Positions 34,418 through 42,153 of a DNA stretch of 64,000 bases are shown piece after piece (the first letter of the stretch is position 1; each line of letters starts with the position of its first letter). The stretch covers positions 1,364,001 to 1,428,000 of the forward strand of contig CP138932.1 of the NCBI GenBank assembly GCA_047125605.1. The letters run 5' to 3'. The notes under the pieces were generated by a model. The model had not been told where the DNA came from. It searched no databases and saw only the letters and a program-made list of their open reading frames with translations. The position numbers and the translations under genes were made by a program. The DNA comes from JAKVBK01 sp022447275. Lineage in GTDB: Bacteria > Pseudomonadota > Alphaproteobacteria > Rhodobacterales > Rhodobacteraceae.

Positions 34418-35158
34418 ATGGCGCGCAAATTGGCAGCTGGCAATTGGAAGATGAACGGCACGGTGGTCAACCTGCCTCAGATCGCAGAGATCACAGGCCT
34501 CGCCGTGGAAGACGGGCCAGAGGTGCTGATCTGCCCACCCGCCCCTATGATCTCCCGGGCCGCGGATGCGGCACGCGGCACCCAGCTTGCTATTGGTGGG
34601 CAGGATTGCCATGTCGCAGAAAAAGGCGCCCATACCGGGGACATCGCCGCAGAAATGATGCGCGACGCCGGTGCCACCTATGTCATCCTCGGCCACTCGG
34701 AGAGGCGCACCGACCACGGTGAGACAAGCGCATTGGTGCTTGCAAAAGCACAAGCTGCACAGCGCGCCGGCCTCACACCGATCATCTGCGTGGGGGAGAC
34801 GTTTGAAGAACGCCAGGCGGGGCTCACGCTGGAAGTGGTCCGCATCCAACTGGCCTCTTCAATCCCGGCAACGGATGCGCCGCTTGTGGTGGCCTATGAA
34901 CCGGTCTGGGCGATTGGCACCGGGCTCGTGCCCACCTCCGAACAGATTGCAGAGGTTCATGCGGACATGCGCGCGCGCCTCGCGCTTATCGACGGTGTTA
35001 AGACGGCTGATGTGCCGCTTCTCTATGGCGGCTCCGTGAATGCTGAAAACGCGGCCACCGTCTTTGCCGTACCAGAGGTAGACGGCGCCCTTGTCGGCGG
35101 GGCAAGCTTGAAACCCACTGATTTCGCGGCGATCGTCGCCGCCCTGTCAGCCAGCTAG
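34418..35158 (+). CDS. tpiA: Triosephosphate isomerase
   Basis: 246 residues. This TIM-barrel enzyme interconverts dihydroxyacetone phosphate and glyceraldehyde 3-phosphate. The catalytic K11 lies in AGNWKMNG, the electrophilic His in YVILGHSERR and the catalytic Glu in VAYEPVWAIGTG; the phosphate-binding end is LLYGGSVNAENA with DGALVGGASL. The start at ATG 34418 has AAGGGA about 7 nt upstream; the frame is open to 34373 but the extra residues do not fit. Confidence 0.97.
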   Translation: MARKLAAGNWKMNGTVVNLPQIAEITGLAVEDGPEVLICPPAPMISRAADAARGTQLAIGGQDCHVAEKGAHTGDIAAEMMRDAGATYVILGHSERRTDHGETSALVLAKAQAAQRAGLTPIICVGETFEERQAGLTLEVVRIQLASSIPATDAPLVVAYEPVWAIGTGLVPTSEQIAEVHADMRARLALIDGVKTADVPLLYGGSVNAENAATVFAVPEVDGALVGGASLKPTDFAAIVAALSAS

Positions 35159-35400
35159 GCGGCAAAGCCAATCAGTTTGGCAGACCAGCCTGCACGCCAG
35201 CCCAAATCCAACGCTCCTATAGTCCTATTAGGAAAGGGGCCGTCCCAAACACCAGCCTGTTCGGCAAATGTTGAAAATGAAACGCTCCACCCATGAGCCG
35301 GTGGGGAGTTTACTTGCAGGCTTGGTTGTGGCGCAAAAGCCTGAACCAAAGTTGAGCCGAATGTTCTCGAAGAAATCTTCGAGAGCGCCAAAGAAGCGCC

Positions 35401-36441
35401 CTAGCTTCCAGCCAGATACGCACCAAGCAGCTGTCCTTCGTTGTACTTGAGGCTCGTACGGGCTGATGCGCCGTAGTCCTCAAAGCGGCCGTCAGCGAGC
35501 TCGGGGAAGAGCATTAGGATTTCATCCCGCGTGGCTTGATCCAAGACTTTCCAGCCCTGTTCACCGGGATGGAAGCTCTCGGACGGCGCACCCTCGGCAT
35601 AGATGATCTCATGGGTATCAAAGAGCATGTGGAAGTACTCCACCTCGCCGCCTTCATCCCGCAAAATAGAGTGGTCATTCACCAAAGACTTGGCTGTGGC
35701 CAGCACTTCCTGTTCCCCAAAGAGCATCTCTGCCTGCCAGCCTTGCAGCAGCATGCGGTGCTGGGGGCTGACACGCAGGTCACGGTCATTGCCGAGCGCA
35801 CCCTTGCGGATCAGGATCGGGGCGAGGTCGCCCCTTGCCGGCACTTTGGTCGACCCGATCCAACGGACCGGCTGATAGCCGCGGTCCATCGTCAGAACCA
35901 AGTCACCCGCAACAAGGTCTTCAATGCAGCAGTCGCCGCTTACCGTTGCGATCCGAGTGCCAGAGGTGAAGCAGACGACCATATCTGCATACAGAGCTCC
36001 CGCAATATCTGTTTCGTGAGGCGCGAAAGTGCTGCTTGCTGTATAATTTTCACCGGCCTCAAAATTTCCGACTAGAAAGTACCCAATAATTTCAGAGGTT
36101 TCTGTCACCTTTCCATTGCTGTTTTGATCGGCGACCAATTCGTAGGCTTTTCCTACAACATTTCCGCTGGCATCAGTTACGAGCACCCGCGAAATGGTAC
36201 TGGCTTCCATGCCGTCAAATGCCCCGCCAGAGATTACTTGGTCATCAGTAAAGTTACTTCCACCACCACCTGCTCCATCGTTTAGATGAGTATCTTCGCC
36301 TCCACCTGTGCCTTCATTCACTGTAATCAAAGCGCCAGAGGAAGGGTCGAAAGTGAAATTTCCAACCGAAAGTACGCGATCAGGGGCACTCGCCGAACCT
36401 AATGTGCTAAAGAGCAGAAACGTGTTGTTGCCAACTGCCAT
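35401..36441 (-). CDS. Hint-domain protein (Hint_2 type), first copy
   Basis: 346 residues. The C-terminal half is a Hedgehog/intein-type autoprocessing domain: nucleophile Cys in VCFTSGTRIATVSGD, then IEDLVAGDLVLTMDRGYQPV, the block-B-like histidine in RVSPQHRMLLQGW, and DHSILRDEGGEVEYFHMLFD. The N-terminal half (about 150 residues, glycine-rich, FDPSSGALITVNEGTGGGED) is unrelated to that of the second copy at 55191-56255, while about 190 residues from CFTSGT on are highly similar. No signal peptide is seen; such proteins in roseobacters are often exported by type I systems. ATG 36441 has GAGGT 7 nt upstream. No immunity or secretion gene is adjacent. Confidence 0.85.
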   Translation of the reverse strand: MAVGNNTFLLFSTLGSASAPDRVLSVGNFTFDPSSGALITVNEGTGGGEDTHLNDGAGGGGSNFTDDQVISGGAFDGMEASTISRVLVTDASGNVVGKAYELVADQNSNGKVTETSEIIGYFLVGNFEAGENYTASSTFAPHETDIAGALYADMVVCFTSGTRIATVSGDCCIEDLVAGDLVLTMDRGYQPVRWIGSTKVPARGDLAPILIRKGALGNDRDLRVSPQHRMLLQGWQAEMLFGEQEVLATAKSLVNDHSILRDEGGEVEYFHMLFDTHEIIYAEGAPSESFHPGEQGWKVLDQATRDEILMLFPELADGRFEDYGASARTSLKYNEGQLLGAYLAGS

Positions 36442-37112
36442 CTTGAACACCTCACATGCTCGGCAGAGCCTGTATCAGCAATGCCTAGTTGGCCCAGACT
36501 CAGGTCACTCGAGCGCTGGGCATACGTCGTCTCGGACCTCGAGTGTTTGCAGGCCAGCGCGATCTTGTTGTTCTAGGAGAAGTCGTCAAATTCGAAGCTC
36601 GTACATAGGCCTAAAGCCCTGAAATATGTAGCAGAGGGCGTTCTTCCGCGCGAACGAACCCTCGGATATAGCCTGTGTCCGAAAGTATAGAATCGGTAGG
36701 TTTTGCGCTCAGTCTTGCATTTGCAAAGGCGACTGTTCTCATCCCAGATACAATAGACAGCTTAAGCGGTGCTTGCTGCCCGGGATTTTCCCAATTGAGA
36801 GGGGGAAATCTCGGACACCACTGGTCTGGTCAAAACTGCGGATTGATTGATTAAAGGTCGCCGAACAACAGGCATTCCAGTCTATTCAACGAGGGGCTGT
36901 ATGCGCTGCGAATAGCTTCGGAAATTGCGAGATTTACTGTGGAGGGTTGGCGTTCATGCACCAATCTGTAGCCAAAAAATTGCTCCGCCAGTCGTTTGGC
37001 GAAGCAATCCATTTTCAACATTGACCGCCGAGACTGGGTGCAAAACAGCCTCACCTTCTCTTCTTTCCTATCGACTACCTGCTGGACACCATCAGGGCGC
37101 GCAACTGGCGCG
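36442..37112. other. AT-richer intergenic region between the Hint gene and dctM
   Basis: About 670 bp. It contains an imperfect inverted repeat near 36779-36817 (CCGGGATTTTCCC against GGGGAAATCTCGG, about 11 of 13 pairs). A 67-codon minus-strand frame at 36851-37054 resembles nothing recognised. It could be a scar of a lost mobile element, but no transposase motif is seen. Confidence 0.4.
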
Positions 37113-38564
37113 CTACCGGGTGATAATCTCAGGTCCCATAAAGGTGGTGGGCAGGAAGGTGGACAATGCCGGGATGTAGGTCACCATGATCAGGAAGATG
37201 AACAGCACGCCCAGGAAGGGGGCTGCCGCCTTGACCACGGCCATCATCGGCATGCCGGCGACTCCGGAAGTCACGAACAGGTTGAGACCCACGGGCGGAG
37301 TGATCATGCCGATCTCCATGTTCACCACCATGATGATGCCCAGGTGAATGGGATCGATGCCTAGTTCAATCGCGATCGGGAACACCAAGGGCGCCACGAT
37401 CACGATCAAGCCTGAGGGCTCCATGAACTGCCCCCCGATCAGCAAGATGACATTGACGATCACAAGGAACATCACCGGCCCCAGACCCGCATCCAGCATC
37501 GAGGCGGCGATCTGTTGCGGGATCTGCTCATCGGTCAACACATGCTTGAGGATCAGCGCGTTGGCGATGATGAACATCAAGGTGATGGTCAGCTTGCCCG
37601 CCTCGAGCAGGGTGTTCCGCGTGTCAGGGTGGACAAAGGCTGTCACAAGCGCCCAAGGCTTTTGCAGCAGGTTCGATGGCTTTCCACCGCCCCCTTCCCC
37701 GAGGAGCGCCCCATCTACAGCCGCCGCCGAAAGCGACCGGGGCCCTTCAGGTGCTTTGAGCGGGCCCATATCCCGGTAGACGAACACCGCGATGATAAAC
37801 GCATAGACCGAGGCGACAGCCGCAGCTTCCGTCGGCGTAAAGATCGCGCCAGTGACCCCGGGAATGCCGTAGATCCCGACCATGATAATCACGATCAGCA
37901 TTAAGCCCCAGAAGGCATCGGCAAAGGATGCGCCGATCTCGCCCCAGCCCGCGAACTCTCCTTTGGGCATGTTGCGGATACGCGCCACGATGTAGATGGC
38001 GATCATGAGCATGCCGCCGGCCATGATGCCGGGGATGACGCCCGCAAGGAACATCCGGCCCACCGAAACGTCGGTAGCGGAGGCATAGACAACCATCACG
38101 ATAGACGGCGGGATCAGGATACCCAATGTGCCCGCATTACAGATGACGCCGGCCGCAAAATCCTTGGAATAGCCCGCCTGCTGCATGGCCGCGATCACAA
38201 TTGTGCCAATTGCCACCACCGTCGCCGGGCTGGAGCCCGACAGGGCGGCAAACAACATGCAGGCAAAGACGCCGGCAATGGCCAAGCCCCCCCGCAAGTG
38301 CCCAACGCAGGCAATCGAGAACCGGATGATCCGCTTGGCAACACCCCCTGTCGACATAAAGCTTGATGCCAGGATGAAAAACGGGATGGCCAGCAGCGTG
38401 TAATGCCCTGCCATCGCCTGATAGAGCGACTGCGCGATCGAGGCCAGCGAGGTGTCCGAAAACGCCAGCAGGAAAATCATGGAGCTCAGGCCAAGCGAGA
38501 CCGCGATCGGCACACCCAGCAACAAAAAGCCAATGACCATTACGAAAAGGAGTGCAACGTCCAT
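37113..38564 (-). CDS. dctM: TRAP transporter large permease (DctM)
   Basis: 483 residues with about 12-14 transmembrane helices; starts DVALLFVMVIGFLLLGVPIA and contains the DctM pattern FILASSFMSTGGVAKRIIRF, GSSPATVVAIGTIVIAAM and TPTEAAAVASVYAFIIAVFV, with a hydrophilic insertion around residues 250-290 (GPLKAPEGPRSLSAAAVDGA) longer than in many homologues. It conducts Na+-coupled uptake of the ligand bound by DctP. It is 2 bp from dctQ, in the operon dctP-dctQ-dctM. Confidence 0.95.
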   Translation of the reverse strand: MDVALLFVMVIGFLLLGVPIAVSLGLSSMIFLLAFSDTSLASIAQSLYQAMAGHYTLLAIPFFILASSFMSTGGVAKRIIRFSIACVGHLRGGLAIAGVFACMLFAALSGSSPATVVAIGTIVIAAMQQAGYSKDFAAGVICNAGTLGILIPPSIVMVVYASATDVSVGRMFLAGVIPGIMAGGMLMIAIYIVARIRNMPKGEFAGWGEIGASFADAFWGLMLIVIIMVGIYGIPGVTGAIFTPTEAAAVASVYAFIIAVFVYRDMGPLKAPEGPRSLSAAAVDGALLGEGGGGKPSNLLQKPWALVTAFVHPDTRNTLLEAGKLTITLMFIIANALILKHVLTDEQIPQQIAASMLDAGLGPVMFLVIVNVILLIGGQFMEPSGLIVIVAPLVFPIAIELGIDPIHLGIIMVVNMEIGMITPPVGLNLFVTSGVAGMPMMAVVKAAAPFLGVLFIFLIMVTYIPALSTFLPTTFMGPEIITR

Positions 38565-38566
38565 GC

Positions 38567-39262
38567 TCAGGCCTCCTTGCGGGTGGTTTCGGCCGATGCC
38601 TCGGCAACGGCATCTTCAGCCTCGTGGCTGACGATCAGCCCATCTCGTCGGTCCGCAATGATGTCGATGGTGGCCTGCACCAAGCGCAGCAGCATCAGGG
38701 CCACGGCAAAGGGCAGCATCGCATAGGGGATCACGCGGGGCAGCTTGTCATAGGCCTCGCCGTAGTTGATCAGGTCTTCCAGAAACCGGAACATGTCCGG
38801 CATCGGAACCTGGTCTGTCATGTAGAAAGCCCGGTCCCGGACACCTTCTGTGAAGCCAAGGGGAAACCAGCGGCCTTCCGTGGGCTGCAGCCCCGCAAAC
38901 GGCGCCCAGTAATCCCAGGCGCCCTTCATCAGCAGCATGCCATACACCAGACAGCAGGCAGCAGAGAACAGCGCAAGCACCTTGCGCCCACGCTTGTCAA
39001 AGAGGTTGACGATCGCGTCGACGCCCAGATGGGCCGTGATCTTGAAGCCGTAAGCAATGCCGAACAGCACCAGCCAAGCAAACAGGATCAGCGTGACTTC
39101 CAGCCCCCAGATCAAGGAGGTGTTGAAGCCGTAACGCAAAACGACATTCACGAATGTCACGAGGACCATGAAGCCAAGGAGGATCGCGATGATCGTCTCC
39201 TCAAGCATATGGACCAGGGCGCCCACAGGCCCCTTGGGTGTATATTTTCCATGTGCTGCCAT
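38567..39262 (-). CDS. dctQ: TRAP transporter small permease (DctQ)
   Basis: 231 residues, four predicted helices: TIIAILLGFMVLVTFVNVVL, WGLEVTLILFAWLVLFGIAY, VLALFSAACCLVYGMLLM and a C-terminal helix AMLPFAVALMLLRL. The 'TFVNVVLRYGFN' stretch is a family signature. It forms the membrane complex with DctM. Start ATG 39262 has AGGGA upstream; the open frame to 39304 was not used. It lies 192 bp after dctP, a usual spacing that may allow differential expression. Confidence 0.92.
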   Translation of the reverse strand: MAAHGKYTPKGPVGALVHMLEETIIAILLGFMVLVTFVNVVLRYGFNTSLIWGLEVTLILFAWLVLFGIAYGFKITAHLGVDAIVNLFDKRGRKVLALFSAACCLVYGMLLMKGAWDYWAPFAGLQPTEGRWFPLGFTEGVRDRAFYMTDQVPMPDMFRFLEDLINYGEAYDKLPRVIPYAMLPFAVALMLLRLVQATIDIIADRRDGLIVSHEAEDAVAEASAETTRKEA

Positions 39263-39454
39263 GAAATTTTCCCTTGCGGCGTGGCCTGTTCCCCCGAGGG
39301 TCAAGCCGTTTAGGGACAGAACTGTCCGCTCAATTGCAGCGATCTCGCGATGGCAATGCTGCGACAGACCTGTGAGAAAATCCCCGCAACCAGACAGGCT
39401 CCTGCCAGTGCGGGCGGGAGGCAGGGCAGCAGAGGCCGCCCTGCCCGCTCCAGT

Positions 39455-40465
39455 TTACATGGAGGCGTTGATGGCCTGGGCCGCGGCGATGTTGTCCGCA
39501 CCCACGTCACCTTCGAACTGCTCCCAAACCGGCTTCATGGCGTTGACCCATGCTTCCCGCTGCTCCGGCGAAAGCTGACGGATCACGCCGCCTGCGTCGA
39601 TGATCGACTGCTTGGCCGCTTCGTTCACGGCAAAGGCCTCGCCGTTGCGGGCAACGGTCACTTCGCGCAAGATCGTGGTGAACTGCTCGCGCACGGCCGG
39701 ATCAAGGCTTTCGATCCAATCCGTGGACGTCACGACGAGGTAGTCGATGATGCCGTGGTTCGTCTCGGTGATGCCGTCCTGAACTTCAAAGAACTTCTGG
39801 CCATAGATGTTGGACCAGGTGTTTTCCTGACCGTCGACAACACCTGTCTGCAGGGCGCCATAGACCTCGGAGAACGACATCGGCTGCGGCGAGGCACCCA
39901 GGGCTTCCATCTGCGCGACCAACACGTCAGACGGCTGCACGCGGAACTTCAGGCCGGACGCATCTGTCGGCATTTCCAGCGCCTTGTTGGCAGAGAACTG
40001 CTTGAGGCCATTGTGCCAGAACTCGAGGCCCAGAAGGCCACGACGCGTCATGGATTCCTTCATTGCCTGACCGGTCTCGGACACTTGGAACGCATCCACG
40101 GCTTCCATGTTCTTGAACATGAACGGCAGGTCGAAGATGCGGAACTGCTTGGTGAAGGTCTCGAACTTCGACAGGGACGGCGCGGCCAGTTGGACATCGC
40201 CGTTCAGCATCGCTTCCAGCACCTGGTTGTCGTTGTAGAGCGACGACTGCGGGAACACTTCCATGCACATCACGCCGTTCATCTCATCGTTCACGCGCTG
40301 CTGCAGCAGAGAGGCCGCGATGCCCTTCGGGTGACGGTCCGTGTTGGTGACGTGGCTGAACTTGACGACGATTTCACCGTCATCGCAGGCGTCCGATGCG
40401 GTCGCGGTTTGTGCTGTGGCCGTCAGAGCAACTGCGGCTGCAGCGGAAAGCAGAAACTTCTTCAT
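39455..40465 (-). CDS. dctP: TRAP transporter periplasmic substrate-binding protein (DctP)
   Basis: 336 residues with a signal peptide (KKFLLSAAAAVALTATAQTA). The mature protein starts DDGEIVVKFSHVTNTDRHPK; conserved elements are the DctP arginine region LKFRVQPSDVLVAQMEALGA and VYGALQTGVVDGQENTWSNI. It captures C4-dicarboxylates or related organic acids. GGGAGG precedes ATG 40465. It is the first gene of the transporter operon, and two 18-bp palindromic sites lie 220-270 bp upstream. Confidence 0.95.
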   Translation of the reverse strand: MKKFLLSAAAAVALTATAQTATASDACDDGEIVVKFSHVTNTDRHPKGIAASLLQQRVNDEMNGVMCMEVFPQSSLYNDNQVLEAMLNGDVQLAAPSLSKFETFTKQFRIFDLPFMFKNMEAVDAFQVSETGQAMKESMTRRGLLGLEFWHNGLKQFSANKALEMPTDASGLKFRVQPSDVLVAQMEALGASPQPMSFSEVYGALQTGVVDGQENTWSNIYGQKFFEVQDGITETNHGIIDYLVVTSTDWIESLDPAVREQFTTILREVTVARNGEAFAVNEAAKQSIIDAGGVIRQLSPEQREAWVNAMKPVWEQFEGDVGADNIAAAQAINASM

Positions 40466-40684
40466 GGATATCCTCCCAGGACGTTGTGTCTTTTCCAAGG
40501 GGGCCGATCTTTTGCCGTCCCCCATACGGCGGGCGGCATCGCCCCCCGGACGGATGAAAAGTGACAAGTTGCGTTCATCCGCTCAAGAAAAGCGCGCAGC
40601 CTGTCTGATAATGATGTTTTTTTAATCCAAAACAGAACATTAGCTTCGTACCGCCAGCGCAAAGCACCGCAAGGCATGGGCAGT

Positions 40685-40702
40685 GGTGCGGGATTTCACA
40701 CA
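40685..40702. promoter_or_regulatory. Candidate DctD-binding site, imperfect copy
   Basis: GGTGCGGGATTTCACACA matches the downstream perfect palindrome at 15 of 18 positions. Its start is exactly 33 bp (about three helical turns) from that of the other copy. Confidence 0.55.
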
Positions 40703-40717
40703 GGTGCGGACCGGTTT

Positions 40718-40735
40718 TGTGCGGAATTTCGCACA
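40718..40735. promoter_or_regulatory. Candidate DctD-binding site, perfect palindrome
   Basis: TGTGCG, GAATTT, CGCACA: six-base arms are perfectly complementary. Position upstream of dctP, next to dctD, and the tandem arrangement fit an upstream activating sequence for the DctB/DctD system (inference). Confidence 0.6.
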
Positions 40736-40839
40736 GCGGACACAGTGCCGCGAATCAACCCGTGCGACAGACCTCAAAGGCAGGGCCCTGTCGCTACCAC
40801 CGGATGAATGCCCACTTCCCCGCTTAAGCCAATAACTGA

Positions 40840-42153
40840 TTACTCGGCACGAAAATCCTCGGGCTTGAGACCGTGCCGGGCCAGCCTGTCATAAAAGGTT
40901 TTTCGGGGCAGTTTGAGATCCTGAGCCGCCAAACGCGCCTGGCCCTTGGCGCGCGTCAGCGCCTCAGCAAGAATGCTGCGTTCCACTTGGGCCATCCGTT
41001 CCGACAGGCCGCGCCCGTCAGAGGTGGGTGTTGCGAGCCGGTCTTCGCCGGCCTCTTGCTCCCATCGACCGCGATCCAGCACAAAGCGCATCGCCGTACT
41101 CATCAGCGCCCGCGCATTGCCCGGCCAGGATCGGCTCATAAGATCTGCGGTGACCTCGGGCGGGATGTCTGGCGCCGGCAGGCCGGACTGTTCCGCTGCT
41201 TGCGTCACATAGTGCTGAAACAAGATCGCGATATCCTCAGGGCGCTCAGACAGGGCGGGGATGCGCACCTGCATCACCTCAAGGCGGTAAAACAGTTCAG
41301 GATGCAACGCACTGGCCAGCGCATCTGCCGGAAGGTTGGTGCCAGCGATGACAATGCAGTCGGGGCCCGCGCCACGTTGGGCGCGCGGATGCGCTTCAAG
41401 CGCCTCGGCAAGGGCCATCTGCGCATCTCTGGGCAGGCGTGAAATCCCATCGAGGAACAGGGTGCCCCCCGCACTGCTCGCCAGCAGATCGCCGAGGGCT
41501 GCGCGTTCAAGCCCCTCAGCTGCGCGTTTCTGAAGCGGGCCCTTGGCGCGTGGGCTGCACAGGTGTACCGCTTCCGCGACCTTGGAAAGCCCGGCCCCCT
41601 CGGGGCCTGTCACAAGAACGGGCAGCCCGGCCTGCGCTGCAGCGCGGGCCTGCCCGCGCAAACGCTCCGCCCCCTGAGAGCGGCCAAAAATAAGCCGCGC
41701 CGCCGCGTCTCCCGCTTCCAGTTCTGACCGCAGGCGCCTGTTTTCCAACACCAACGCCCTCGCCCGCAGGGCCCTGTGCAGCGCCGAGACCAAAGCCGCC
41801 GGCTCACACGGTTTTTCGAGGAAATCAAATGCCCCCAAGTTCATCGCGCGCACGGCCATCGGAATGTCCCCTTCGCCCGTCAACAACACAACGGGCAAAT
41901 CCGCATCGACGTTTTTGACATGATCGAGCAGGAAAAAGCCGTCCCGTCCGGGCATCCGGATATCCGACAGGACGACGCCGTCGAACTCAGGAGTGATATG
42001 ATCCTTGGCCTCCACGAAAGAGCCCGTCACGAAGGGCTCAAGGTCGTTCAGTTCGAGCGTCTGACCCAAAGCGTCGCGCAGATCATGATCATCATCGACC
42101 AGCAGCACACGGCGCAGGGTGCCTTCAGAAAACGGCTGCGCAGATTGGTTCAC
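40840..42153 (-). CDS. dctD: DctD-type response regulator lacking the sigma-54-interaction loop
   Basis: 437 residues. The receiver domain has phospho-acceptor D64 (VVLSDIRMPGRDG) and the conserved Lys in FDFLEKPCEP. In the AAA+ domain the P-loop position reads TGPEGAGLSK (about 181-190), with Leu where the canonical Lys should be. The stretch from P-loop to Walker B (TLFLDGISRLP, D234) is about 42 residues instead of about 65, and the GAFTGA loop is missing. A C-terminal Fis-type HTH follows (LAAQDLKLPRKTFYDRLARH). It starts at GTG 42153 with GGAGG 7 nt upstream and overlaps the dctB stop by 4 bp. It is probably a sigma-70-type regulator of dctPQM, as described for the GAFTGA-less NtrC of Rhodobacter capsulatus. 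Confidence 0.9.
   Translation of the reverse strand: MNQSAQPFSEGTLRRVLLVDDDHDLRDALGQTLELNDLEPFVTGSFVEAKDHITPEFDGVVLSDIRMPGRDGFFLLDHVKNVDADLPVVLLTGEGDIPMAVRAMNLGAFDFLEKPCEPAALVSALHRALRARALVLENRRLRSELEAGDAAARLIFGRSQGAERLRGQARAAAQAGLPVLVTGPEGAGLSKVAEAVHLCSPRAKGPLQKRAAEGLERAALGDLLASSAGGTLFLDGISRLPRDAQMALAEALEAHPRAQRGAGPDCIVIAGTNLPADALASALHPELFYRLEVMQVRIPALSERPEDIAILFQHYVTQAAEQSGLPAPDIPPEVTADLMSRSWPGNARALMSTAMRFVLDRGRWEQEAGEDRLATPTSDGRGLSERMAQVERSILAEALTRAKGQARLAAQDLKLPRKTFYDRLARHGLKPEDFRAE

Larger units (their letters stand above)
40466..40839. other. Regulatory region upstream of dctP and downstream of dctD
   Basis: 374 bp without a gene. It carries two DctD-type palindromes (40685-40702 and 40718-40735). 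No good sigma-54 -24/-12 element (TGGCAC, 5 nt, TTGC) was seen on the minus strand before dctP. Confidence 0.6.

Noticed and set aside
36851..37054. 67-codon minus-strand frame thought to be a transposase piece
   Set aside because: No DDE, zinc-finger or HTH signature, and no terminal repeats with target duplication could be seen; kept only as a note on the intergenic region.
40466..40680. Sigma-54 promoter upstream of dctP
   Set aside because: No GG-N10-GC element with a good surrounding match was found on the minus strand, and DctD lacks the GAFTGA loop.
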